Below are positions 44,826 to 55,073 of a DNA stretch of 64,000 nucleotides, piece after piece (the first letter of the stretch is position 1; every line of letters begins with the position of its first letter). The DNA comes from Isoetes taiwanensis (lineage: Eukaryota > Streptophyta > Lycopodiopsida > Isoetales > Isoetaceae), in contig JAJEKV010000021.1 in assembly GCA_021234155.1 (NCBI GenBank), forward strand, positions 16,445,563 through 16,509,562, read 5' to 3'. The position numbers were made by a program, and so were the translations under genes. The notes below the pieces were generated by a model. The model searched no databases. It saw only the letters and a program-made list of their open reading frames with translations, and was not told the DNA's origin.

Positions 44826-47269
44826 TGTGACAAGCCTGCCGAGTTGACCCTCCTGGCAACTCGAGATCTTGTCTAACTTAAGGCTAGATCTAAATGGGTC
44901 TTAAACATGACATAAGTTACAATATTGGTGAATAATTTAATCTTCCACTTTGCCATTGGGAATGATCTATTCTTATTCATCAAGACAACAAAAATCCAAA
45001 AGATTTAATATCCATAATATTCTCAATATATACATCATAACAATTGGTTGAATCAAAGAAGAGCTTCTAGCTCTGGAACTCAACCCCGATCCCCCGCTAC
45101 ATTGCCGCCATCAACTAATCACTGCCTTGCAGGTTAACTGCACATGCATTCAATGGGTTAGTCCTTGTGACTAAGTGGGGATCCCTGGCTACCACTGCAT
45201 GCATGGAAATACTCTAGAATCTTGAATACAAAGACATAAGCACAAGCAAAACAAAAGATTCTAGGTGAGTACAGTGCTAGACAATGATAATATAATTCAA
45301 GAAAATACCAAACATTAGCATCAAAGGCAGAGAACCATAATCAAAGTACATAAAATAGCTCCGGGACAATGGGAAGCTCAGTCAGCCTACATGCGGGCCC
45401 TGTTAGCATAAACATGCCCAGCAAGCTCACGAGAGTGGTGGGGTGAACCTCGTATGCGCATACCCTTCCCAGCCCATGTCTGGCGCTGGAGGACCTCGTA
45501 CCATGGAGCCACAAGAGTTGGCGTAGCATCCTGATAAGGGAAACTACGCCCGGTGTCACTGAGTACAGAATACCACAGAGAATCACATATGAATATGAGC
45601 ATGCTGGAGCAACCTAGGCCACAGAACCTAAAAGTCCGACCCCGGAGGATCCAAGAGACATGATCAAATACCAAGACAACAGTGGAGCAATACAAAGACC
45701 AAGACATGTGGAGTTCATTAGAATATTTCTAAACATATGTGTACATCCCTTGATATAGTCCCCTGCAAAGTCAAAGTAGCTTGTCCAAAGATCGGTGTAA
45801 GTCCCAATAGTTATGCATCTCTATCCCAACACTTAAGCACCTCATTAGTAATTCCAACACTTAAACTATCCATATACCACCTTAACTACCTTTGATGCCG
45901 AGAGACCGTCTATATCCAGTATTTGTGTGAGGCTATTCCTTAGCATGGCTCCATCTCCATAGTTGCAAAGCCCCCAAGTTCCATCTCCGTGTCCAATACT
46001 TAGAATAATTCACTTAGATATGGTTACTCATATCTTATGCTAAAATCCACACCCTTAGCTTATGAATTTAATTGGCACAACTAATGTGAAACCTCAATCC
46101 AGTGCTTCCAGCTTAAAAATCCATAAGTTCTCGTGACCGCAACGGCATTTAGTCTTTTCCACCTGATCGTGAACCAAGACACCATCTCCAGCTAAAGAAA
46201 ATCAATATCACCCTATCTCTAGGAGCTATGTTACAAACAACCCATTTGTTTTAAATTTCTCTAACATTTTCCGTTAACTTAATGCCATGACTTTGTTCCT
46301 ATCTTCCTGACTTCGTTCCTATCCCTCTGCCTTTCTGGATTCATTTGATACAAAGCTCATATCTTCTAAACCTGTACTAGCAATTATCTTCCATTTATTT
46401 TGTTAACAAATATGACAAAAACAATAAAAGCAACAAAAAGAAAGCCAAATTGAGAACAAACAGAAACAACAAAAAGCTCAACGTCTTAAATCTGGCAATC
46501 ATGGAAGCTTCTGAGGCATCGATTCTTCATATCCACCACCACATCATCAAATTCAATGCCAGGTTATCATATCCAATTGCAGATTATCTATTATTTCCTG
46601 TTTTCTGGCAGATTCTCGGTGGGACAAGTACTTCCAACTAACATCACAGAAGCATCAATCATATCCAAATCTACACTCTACAGCCAATTTTGACGATTCA
46701 CAAGCCCAAATTGGCCCTTTGCAGGTAGATTCGCCCGGATCCAATTGATCTAATCAATTCCGGCCAACTCCGGACTAGTTTCAGAGCTTGAATTTGCCCC
46801 TTTCTGAGCACGATTTCCTTACCTTTGGCAATTTAGAACTTCTCTTCAAGCTCTTCAATCAGTATTCAAGGACCCTAGCGATCCTTGATTCCTCAGTATC
46901 GACCCCTTTGACAGCACTTTCCGCCCTCCACAGATGTTTTCCTCATAGACCATTCTCATGAAAATTTGATCATGGCAATATATGCAACCCTCAAATTAAC
47001 TCAGTAGAAACCCCACCTGAAAAAGAAGATTGATGCAGTCTCTTCATGCTCTGGCCTCCACACCAGGACAAAGCTCCAAAACCCTCTTGCAAAATTAACC
47101 ATGTTCCCAAAAAGCCCTCTTGCAAAAATTCCCCCTTTTTTTTTTTTTTTTCCTTGTAAACCCCTTTTTTACATGGATATATGCCATGCATATAATCCCA
47201 TTTATCATGTAGATACATTATGTGCAAATATTGTGCAATCCTGGTTTCTAACAAGCTAGGACCGTTACA
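44826..47269 (-). mobile_element. Complete family X LTR (2,444 bp), - orientation
   Basis: Starts TGTAACGGTCCTAGCTTG at 47269 and ends CAGGCTTGTCACA at 44826 (- strand). It is preceded by a polypurine tract and followed by a primer-binding site. Body sequence matches the X LTR at 27149-35310 and the fragments at 42.3 and 48.9 kb. Short internal frames (for example 45387-45707 on -) recur between copies but look like no known protein. Confidence 0.85.
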
Positions 47270-47284
47270 GTCTCCCCCTCTAAA
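47270..47284 (-). promoter_or_regulatory. Family X polypurine tract
   Basis: On the - strand TTTAGAGGGGGAGAC runs into the LTR start. It is preceded by the conserved phrase CATGAGGACATGGGTTAAAT that marks the X internal 3' end elsewhere in the window. Confidence 0.8.
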
Positions 47285-47366
47285 ATTTAACCCATGTCCT
47301 CATGGGTCGATCCTAGGAACTATCATGCTCGCACTAACAATTTGAAGCAAGATACACAAATGTATC

Positions 47367-47470
47367 AGAATAGAATAGAATAGAATAAAAATGTTATCGT
47401 CCATTGGAGACCAATTGGCCTATGGGACCCAAATAGGAGGCACAGCAAGCGTATTACTGTCCAGGTTATG
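47367..47470 (-). mobile_element. Second copy of the SINE-like retroposon
   Basis: On - it shares GGGTCCCATAGGCC, ATTGGTCTCC and an (ATTCT)n tail with the insert in the copia element. Target duplication not identified. Confidence 0.65.
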
Positions 47471-47583
47471 TTGAATCTTTGGGTATTGACATTTTGAATT
47501 ATGGATTGCTGTTTGGATCCTTGGGTATAACAAAATGGATTAAAATAAAGTCAAGGTATATGATGGTGCTAATAATTGTTCTT

Positions 47584-47935
47584 TCAAAAACAATTGGAGA
47601 TGGTATCTTCAGAAGGAGGAGTCATATGTAGATGCTTTGGGGTTATGATGAAGGTGCTAAGGGAAGCAAATTTTGACGATGTTGAAGGTAAGGTTTTTCT
47701 TGTGGCATCTTTAGTAAGATGATAGCAATTGCACTCTAAGGTGGTGTTGGTAAGATTGGAATATAATCTTGGTAGAGTAAGTTGCCATACAAACCGAAGT
47801 TTTGAGTTGAATTGATCTATGTTTAATCTGAGGTTTGAATCGCAGAAATGCATCAGTAAATCTAACTGCTTCAGTAAATCTATCGCGACCCATGAGGACA
47901 TGGGTTAAATTTTAGAAGAGAAGACTGTAGCGGTC
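47584..47935 (+). mobile_element. Family X internal 3' end with polypurine tract, + orientation
   Basis: Ends GGACATGGGTTAAATTTTAG then AGAGAAGAC directly before an LTR start at 47936. The opposite strand carries an open frame of 105 codons (47901-47584) with CDSNLR ... FVWQLTLPR ... NLTNTTLE ... CYHLT, and the inverted copy at 48567-48824 keeps the same frame. Confidence 0.65.
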
Positions 47936-48408
47936 CTGACCACTTGATGTGCCAATACATGTAATTACGCATATATATACACATGCATAGCATGAATACA
48001 TCATGAGTCTAGGGTTTTTGTCTCTTTGGAGAAAGGATTGTTGCAGAGCATGAATGCAGGGGAGCAATTCTGGGCAGTTTTGGAGCCCGAATATTGGAGC
48101 ATTATATCTCTGCGAGCCGAGATTCCTTTTTAGTGTTTTTTCTTTTATTTAAAAGATTTATGAGTAAGCTTTCTGGAATGGGTGTAATCAGCCCAAAATT
48201 CATCTGTATGCAAAAGTTATATAAAAAATAGAATGATGGGACTGTAACGGTCCTGGCCACTTGATGTGTCAATATACGTAATTACATACATATGTACACA
48301 TGCGTAGCATGAATGCAGCATGAGTCTAGGGTTTTCTCTCTTTGAAGAAAGGATTATTGCAGAGCATGAAGGTAGAAAGCAATTATGGGCAATTTTGGAG
48401 CCCGAAAC
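47936..48408 (+). repeat. Two tandem copies of the family X LTR start, + orientation
   Basis: Units begin at 47936 (TGTAGCGGTCCTGACC) and 48243 (TGTAACGGTCCTGGCC). The first is about 307 bases and ends with the same TATGCAAAAGTTAT phrase as the - strand units at 44 kb. The second is shortened after GGAGCCCGAAA. Confidence 0.85.
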
Positions 48409-48419
48409 CCATAGCTAAT

Positions 48420-48866
48420 GATTGAATTGTAACTATTGAGATGGAAGTTTTGAAGTATGCATGATATGGGATTGAGCAGTTTAACCAAGGGGGTCGTATG
48501 AAGCTTATGGGAGCTTATAGAAGCTCTGGTACCAGTCTTCTCTTCTAAAATTTAACCCATGTCCTCATGATAGATTTACTAAAGCATTTCTGTGATTCAA
48601 ATCTCAGATCAAAAATAGCTCAAGTCAACTCAAAACTTCAGTTCGTGTGGCAACTTACTTTACCAAGATCGTATTCCAATCTTACCAACACCACCTTAGA
48701 GTACAATTGCTATCATCTTACTGAACATGCCACAAGAAAGATCTTACCTTCAACATTGTCAAAATTTGCTTCCCTTAGCACCTTCATGCTAACCACCTCT
48801 AGATACTGCTCCTCATGTCTCTAAAAGAAAAACCATTAGCATCATAAATTATAATACCACAACCAA
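48420..48866 (-). mobile_element. Family X LTR piece, tRNA 3'-end remnant and internal 3' segment
   Basis: 48420-48522 matches an X LTR segment. 48523-48534 (GCTCTGGTACCA) equals the tRNA-Met 3' end found at 44812-44823. It then joins the complement of the X polypurine tract and internal segment (48535-48850). The order is unusual: the primer end meets the polypurine side with no LTR end between them. Confidence 0.55.
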
Positions 48867-48872
48867 ACAACA

Positions 48873-49966
48873 ACTGTGACGAGCATGTCGAGTTGACCCT
48901 CCAGGCAACTCGGGATCTTGTCAAAACTTGCACATTCTATCTTGTTAATGGTGGTGAAGAATTGAATCTTTCTTTTGCACAATTGAAACAGAAATCCATC
49001 CTCACTGAGATACCATATAATGACCACTATCTATCAAGAATACAAATTCAAAGGATGTACTATCCACAACACTCTCAATGTGTATGCATAAACACTGCGA
49101 AACAAGCTAAACAAAATTTTTTTAACTCAAGATCACAACCACGATCCTCAGCTACATTGCTGCCATCCGCACAACCACTGCCTTGCTTGTTCACTGCACA
49201 TGCACTCACTGGGATTAGTCCTCGTGACTAAGTGGGGATCCCTGGCCGCCTCTGCATGCATGGAAATACTCTGTAAATCATAAACACAGACGGAAAATCC
49301 TATATGAGTACAATGCTAAGACAATGACAACATAATCCAAGGAAATACCAAGCATTAGCATCAAAAGCAGAGAACCATAATCAAAGTATCCAAACATCAT
49401 AAAATAGCTCCGAGACAATGGGAAGCTCAGCCAGTCTATATGCAGGCCCTGTTAACAGAAACATGCCCAGCTAGCTCACATTCCGAGCCCTGTAGCGAGA
49501 GTGGTGGGGTGAACCTCGTATGCGCATATCCTTCCCAGCCCACGTCTGGCGCTGGAGGACCTCTTACCATGGAGTCACAAGAGTTTGACATAGCATCCTG
49601 ATCAGGGAAACTACGGCCGGTGTCACAGAGTACAAGAATACCACAGAGAATCACAGATGAACATGAGCATGCCGAAGCAACATAGGCCACCGAACCTAGA
49701 AGTCCGACCCCGGAGGTTCCAATAGACATAATCAAATACCAAGGTAACAGTGGAGCAATGCAAAGACCAAGATATGTGAAGTTCATTAGAATATTTGCTA
49801 AACATGTATTTACATCCCTTGATATAGTCCCCTGCAAAGTCGAAGTAGCTTGTCCAAAGATCGGTGTAAGTCCCAATAGTTATGCATCTCTATCCCAACA
49901 CTTAAGCACCTCCTAATTCCAACACTTAAACTATCTATATACCACCTTAACTACCTTTGATGTTAC
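48873..49966 (-). mobile_element. Family X LTR fragment, - orientation
   Basis: The LTR end (TCGACATGCTCGTCACA on -) lies at 48873. The body matches 44826-45900 and stops near 49966 at TTTGATG, so about the first half of the LTR is missing. The bases after the LTR end do not form a good primer-binding site. Confidence 0.75.
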
Positions 49967-49969
49967 CGC

Positions 49970-51065
49970 AAATATTAATGGATTGATGGTATCTTGCTTG
50001 CACATAGGTTTGATTTGGTGCTAAAAGAACATGATATTTTTGCTACCTATATGACCACATTGTCTGTTGAAAGCAAATATCTCTGAATGAACGTATAGAA
50101 CATGAACTTGTTTATGTTTTCTAAAACTTGTGTTGAAAACACATCATTACCCATGGCAATGGAGCAATCTGTAGTGCTTTGGCACCTAATTGCAAAAGGG
50201 GTTAGGTTTTCGCAATAGGGGCAGGGGCCCGCAAACCCAACCCCTTTTTGCCATTCCATTACAATGGGAAACTGAAAGCCAGACAAAAGTTAAAATTTTA
50301 CCTGCAATCCTGTGTTCGTTGCTTCTGCCACCGTATGCTCATCGGATGAGCGGAATGGCCCCTGCAACTTCCATTTCAAACTGTAGGACACTGCTACGTG
50401 GCTTCACGAGCATGCTCTTTCGGAGCAAACAAACGATCAATTTCCATTTTGTTTAGTTGAGAAATTCAGCTGGATCATTGAAGGGTGATGGATGGACAAT
50501 ACAATACAATGGACAAACAAAGGGGGTGCCTTTTTGCTCTTTTTCAACAAATACGAATCAGAATATCTTTACCTTGGCTTCAGAAGGTATGATCCAAGAG
50601 GACGGGATCCCGAGGGGTGTGATCCCAGAGGACAGGATCCCATAGTGAGCATGCTTTACTGACAGTAACTGCGCAAAAATTGTGCCCCTTATAGGGAAAA
50701 TCAGGGCAAACTTCTGATGGATTTTTCTCACCCGATTCTCCACGGAATCGGATGGGATCTGTTCGTGGGTGGTCAGAAGCAACTGAAGGGGAGGATCCAG
50801 TAGCAGTGGAGGAGGAAGCAGGACGAGCACCACTGCAATGGGGCAGCTCAAATTCGGGCAAAAAATGCCTCAAAACTGCGCAGTAACCCATTAACTACGC
50901 AGTTGACTATGGGGCCGGGAGGAGAGGATCCCGCAGCGGGATCCCAAAGGAAGGGATCCCATTTGGTGATCCCGGAGGGCGGGATCAGCCCAAACCAGTG
51001 TACATTTATCTTCATCCAATATGAATCAGAATGTCTTTAAGAGAGGTATGCCGTCAACGGCTTTT
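49970..51065. other. No gene; cluster of GGGATCCC motifs at 50596-50995
   Basis: GATCCC-type strings recur at two sites: about 50590-50642 (GACGGGATCCCGAGGG, GTGATCCCAGAGG, CAGGATCCCATAG) and about 50925-50990 (GAGGATCCCGCAGC, GGGATCCCAAAGG, GGGATCCCATTTGG, GATCCCGGAGGGCGGGATC). They frame about 300 bases of other sequence. The phrase GAATCAGAATRTCTTTA occurs just outside both sides. Confidence 0.6.
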
Positions 51066-51069
51066 GTGA

Positions 51070-51252
51070 TGTGGAAAGTGCAATGAAGAACTTTTGGTCC
51101 TTCCAACTACTGATGCGTACACAGCTAATGAATGTTGTGTAGATGATGTTCCAATGCTCTTCGGCAACCCTAAATGGTTGCATCTTGTAGATGAACAGCT
51201 GTTGTGTAATCTAGGGAAGGCTCTCCGACATCCACAAATGGCTACATCTTAG
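51070..51252 (+). other. Open segment resembling an orphan exon
   Basis: Sixty codons without an ATG read CGKCNEELLVLPTTDAYTAN, then ECCVDDVPMLFGNPKWLHLV and a tail ending in a stop at 51250-51252. The composition (two CxxC-like pairs, balanced hydrophobics) looks like genuine protein. A TGA lies just before it and no acceptor is obvious. Family not recognised. Confidence 0.35.
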
Positions 51253-51259
51253 TTGGGGT

Positions 51260-51795
51260 CAGTGATCTTTTCTCTTGCATGTTCTTTGGATATGAATGTG
51301 TTGATTTGATGAGATTTTGCTTTATGCTTTCTATCATATAACAAATCTAGGCTTTCTAGCATCCATAAACGATTATATTATAGTTTAGAGGCTGCAAATC
51401 TCTTGAACTTTCTTTATTTTCTTTGGTTTGATTTTCTGAGATTCCATGTTATGCTTTCTTAAGTTTTAGTTATTGCAATATTTTTTTCATGGGAATTCAT
51501 TGGATGCTTAGTCTCTTGTTTCTTAATTTAATTTCTATTTGGCAGATCAGTTGGATAACATGCCTATCACAAGATCAAGGCTAGATGCTAATAGGCCAAA
51601 TAGGGCAATGCCAATGCCATCAATTCCTAAATGAAAGAGAGTGGATCTCCCTCATTTCAGAAAAAAATATTTGCACAATAGTAATCCAGCATCACCTCTA
51701 CAACAACAGGCTTTAAGAAAGATGGTTAGAGAGGCCAGTCAGTTGAAAATATGCTTGAAGCTCTTAGGATGTTAGATAGCAAAGAGATACTCCTG
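51260..51795. other. No complete gene; short basic frame near 51560
   Basis: A frame from 51560 reads MPITRSRLDANRPNR, is broken by a stop near 51632 and continues in a basic, low-complexity way to the start of the duplicated tRNA locus. Identity unknown. Confidence 0.3.
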
Positions 51796-52443
51796 CCATT
51801 CATACACAAATGTGACAAGCAGTATATTGCAATTACTGGCAAGACTTAATGTCGTAAATTCTCGTATACTTAAAGATTGAGTAAATCCAATTTCTTTGAT
51901 AATCGTAGATATTTTTGTGATCCATTACTTATCACAAGAAACAATAATAAATAAATAAAATATGAACTTGGATGTCTTTTGACTTCATGGCCCAATAGAT
52001 AAGGCGCCAGTCTACGAAACTGGAGATTTTAGGTTCGACCCCTGGTGATGTCGCTTTGGCATATTGATTTTCGAATAGGTTACTGGATATAGTTCCATTT
52101 ATAGATTTTGAACGCATGTTTACTTTCTTCTATAGATCCTTTATAGGTTACGAAACATAGTTCAACTTATAGACTTTGAACAAACATTTTGGTACATCTA
52201 TAGTTACTTCAGACCCATTAATGATTGCTAGGAATTTTTGGCTTGATGGACACGGCACTTTCTTATGTCATTTTCCTCGGGAGCTATTAATTAATATAAT
52301 TGGACATCATGTCTTGCACGACAAGGGCTTTCTTTATTAGCTCATTCAATAGCTTCTAATGATCAATTGGACTAACACAATTAGTGAATTACGAGCACAC
52401 GGGATAAATTATTTAGAGTGTTTCAAACATTACCTCTGTTGTT
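51795..52443 (+). repeat. tRNA locus duplication, copy A (uninterrupted)
   Basis: Matches 52808-53209 plus 58693-58952, the two halves of copy B around a LINE. Identity is high over about 650 bases on both sides of the tRNA. The unit is in the same orientation, with about 360 bases between the units. Confidence 0.88.
51981..52053 (+). tRNA. tRNA-Arg(ACG), nuclear type
   Basis: 73 bases starting GACTTCATGGCCCAATAGAT. The anticodon arm CCAGT-CTACGAA-ACTGG pairs perfectly with anticodon ACG. The D arm GCCC..AAGGC is normal, and the T arm TTAGG-TTCGACC-CCTGG includes two G-T pairs. The acceptor stem has one mismatch (position 4, T-T). It is very close to the common plant nuclear tRNA-Arg(ACG). 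The T-T mismatch and weak T stem make activity uncertain. Confidence 0.8.
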
Positions 52444-52483
52444 CTATTATAGTGGTAAACTTTATCACTAGCTTTATATGCAT

Positions 52484-52548
52484 AGCTGGTGTAGTGGAAT
52501 CATAGTACCCTCCCATTGACCATGGTTTGATTCCCTGGCTCTGCAACT
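52484..52548 (+). repeat. tRNA-like sequence
   Basis: GCTGGTGTAGTGGAATCATA resembles an A box region and GGTTTGATTCC matches the B box. The arms do not close into a full cloverleaf. It sits between the two tRNA-Arg units and may be a SINE head or tRNA pseudogene. Confidence 0.35.
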
Positions 52549-52807
52549 GGTCTTCTTTTTGCAGAAGAAAATAGGGGGGAGGAAAAATACTTCTATTATT
52601 TTATCTTTCTTGAAAATATGAGGCATCTTATCGTAAACTTGGTAAGAAAATCAATATGCAACCTCTCATATGGTCTCCACAAATAAGAAAATCAACACAG
52701 TTCAGCTCATGACAAGCAAAAGGCCATGTTTGCAACTCAAGCTTAAATAATGCATGAATTTTTTTAAATATATTGATAGTTTTTCAATGTCAATAGAAAG
52801 AACATCC

Positions 52808-53209
52808 TCCCATTCATACACAAATGTGATAAGCAGTTTATTGCAATTACTGGCAAGACTTAATGCCGTAAATTCTCGTATACTTAAAGATTGAATAGAT
52901 CCAATTTCTTTGCTAATCGTAGATATTTTTGTGATCCGTTATTTATCACAATCAACAATAATAGATAAATAAAGTATGAACTTAGATGTCTTTTGACTTC
53001 AGGGCCCAATGGATAAGGCGCAAGTCTACGAAACTGAAGATTCTAGGTTTGACTTCTGGTAAAGTCGCTTTGGCATATTGATTTTCGAATAGGTTACTGG
53101 ATATGGATCAATTTATAGATTTTGATCGAACATTTGCTTTCTTCTATAGGTCCTTTATAGGTTACGAAACATGGTTCAACTTATAGCCTTTGAACAAACA
53201 TTTGGTACA
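52808..53209 (+). repeat. tRNA locus duplication, copy B, left half
   Basis: Aligned with copy A up to the LINE insertion site. Contains a decayed tRNA-Arg. Confidence 0.88.
52995..53067 (+). pseudogene. tRNA-Arg(ACG) pseudogene
   Basis: Same length and position within the unit as the copy A tRNA. The anticodon stem (CAAGT with ACTGA) has two mismatches, the acceptor has one, and the B box reads GGTTTGACTTC. The anticodon ACG is still present. Loss of stem pairing suggests it no longer functions. Confidence 0.75.
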
Positions 53210-54800
53210 CATCCTTCTGCACATCCTTCTGCTAGTGCATCCACTACTTTGCAACAATTTCCGCCTCTCACTGCTTCCTCATCTGCTGCAATTGCGGGTC
53301 CTAATTCTCATGTAACTCCTAGTCCTCGTGCTTCCCATTCTCCATCTGCCTCTGTTGGATTTTTGCCTTCTACTCCTTCCTCTTCTGCGGGTCTTCTGCC
53401 TACTCCTGCCTCTGCTCCTGCTCCTTGGACCTCTAGTGATACAATTGCTCGTGTGTCACGTGCACGCTTTAGTGATTGGATAAAGCGTGATATGACATCT
53501 GGTATACGCTTCCGCTGGTGGTTACTTGGCTGTGAATATTATGATGGAGAATAATAAGAAGGAAGTGTCTGCATACTTGAAGGAGTTACAGGCTGCGGAA
53601 GATAAGATGGACATTCAACTCCCTTCAGAGAGTGTCTTTTATGAGACTAATGAGTGCACCAATGCTTTCACACAGGCGGGGCTTCCTGTTGTTGAGATTG
53701 ATCACGGGTACATTTACGATGTATTCGTAATCTTGTCTCTTATGTTTGTTGTGTGTCACTTTACCGGGTCGGGCTTTGTCGATCTTAGAAGGATGGGCTT
53801 TTGGTTAAAGCAGCATCTACAGAGATTGGGTCTACCCCAACATGAGTCTTTGAAGGTCCTTGATAAGGAAAACAATTATTTCCTAATCATGTTTGGGTCT
53901 CCCATAGCGGTTGATAAGTCGGGTGGAGTTGGGAGTAGATCCTTTATGGGGGCACTATCTTTTGTATCAGGTATACACTCCTGGCTTTTTGCCTAGCAGG
54001 ACTAGTGCACTTCGGATGCCATGCTGGTTTGCCTTGGAAGATTTTCCTATTGAGTTGCAAGTTCCAAAGTTCATGATGGCTATTGCTAGTGGCTTGGGTC
54101 TCCATCTTGCTCACTCTATTGTGAATGGTCCTCGTATTTGTGTCTCTCTTCCAGCTGATGCATCTCTTCCAAAATCTGTGGTGGTCAAAAGTGGTCCACT
54201 GTTCTTCAAATATGGTTTGTCACTACTTAATGGTCCTGAGCTTGCCGACATGTTTCCTGATGCTGAGGCATTCTCTAGTTTTCGCATTAGAAGAACACCT
54301 TCCTTTGCTCCTGCAACATCTGCAGCCCATGGCCAAGTGTCTCCATCTTCCTTTGATCCCTCTCCAGTCTTGGCAGCTTCGGGTCCTAGCCCAGCCTGCT
54401 TTTGCTCCTGTGTCTATTCCTGCCCCTTTTTCTCCCTCTCCTCCCTCCTCCTCTGCGTCCCAAGCTGCTCTTCCTGATGAGCAACGTGAGAGGCTTGCAG
54501 TCATTGCTCGCAAAAACAGAACGACCGGGAAGCATCTCGAGGTGAGTGGTCCATCCCTCATATGAAGAGAGTTGCCCGTCCTGAGAAACACTATTGCGCC
54601 ACAATCTCTTCCCTGTTGAGTGTGCTACTCCAGCTGAACCAAGAGTGGCTACCATTGTTACAACCCTTCCCGCATCCTCCGGACTGACTGGGCGATCGGT
54701 GGAAGTATCATCTGCTAATAGTGACTCCATGGATTTGGAACACCGCCCACCGACCCCCCGCATTATGAAGTCTGGTTTCTTGGATGGGTGTTGCTTCCTC
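53210..54800 (+). pseudogene. LINE ORF1 (nucleic-acid-binding type), frameshifted
   Basis: An N-terminal Ser/Pro/Ala-rich stretch (53210-53430) is followed by a folded-looking region in three successive frames: about 53526-53996, then 53911-54477, then 54125-54565. PCWFALEDFPIELQVPKFMM near 54020 resembles the DUF4283-like domain of plant LINE ORF1 proteins. A Ser/Pro-rich tail follows. The ATG at 53171 that opens the first frame belongs to the flanking target, not the LINE. Overlap of frames shows at least three frameshifts. Confidence 0.65.
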
Positions 54801-55073
54801 CCCAACTAAAAGGAGCAGACTTTCCATGGCTCTTGCTAGAATGAATTCAGATTTCTATTGTCTACAAGAGCACAAGTGCAAAAAGAGGATGTGCAAAAGG
54901 TAGCTTCGTGGATCGGTAGGGAAATATAACGCCTTGGTGGCTGCAGCAGACTTCGCAAAAGCGGGGTTCTTACAAAGATGGAGACATGATATAGCAAATC
55001 ACATTCACCATCTTGATGATTTGGTCGCTGGATCATTATCAAGTGGTTTGATAAGGGTCAAGAGTGGGGACTA

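Noticed and set aside
51981-53067. Plastid or mitochondrial origin of the tRNA-Arg copies
   Set aside because: The sequence matches the nuclear plant tRNA-Arg(ACG) pattern, and the surrounding DNA shows no organelle genes.
53171-53209. True start of LINE ORF1 at 53171
   Set aside because: This ATG lies in the duplicated target DNA shared with copy A of the tRNA locus, so it is not part of the LINE.
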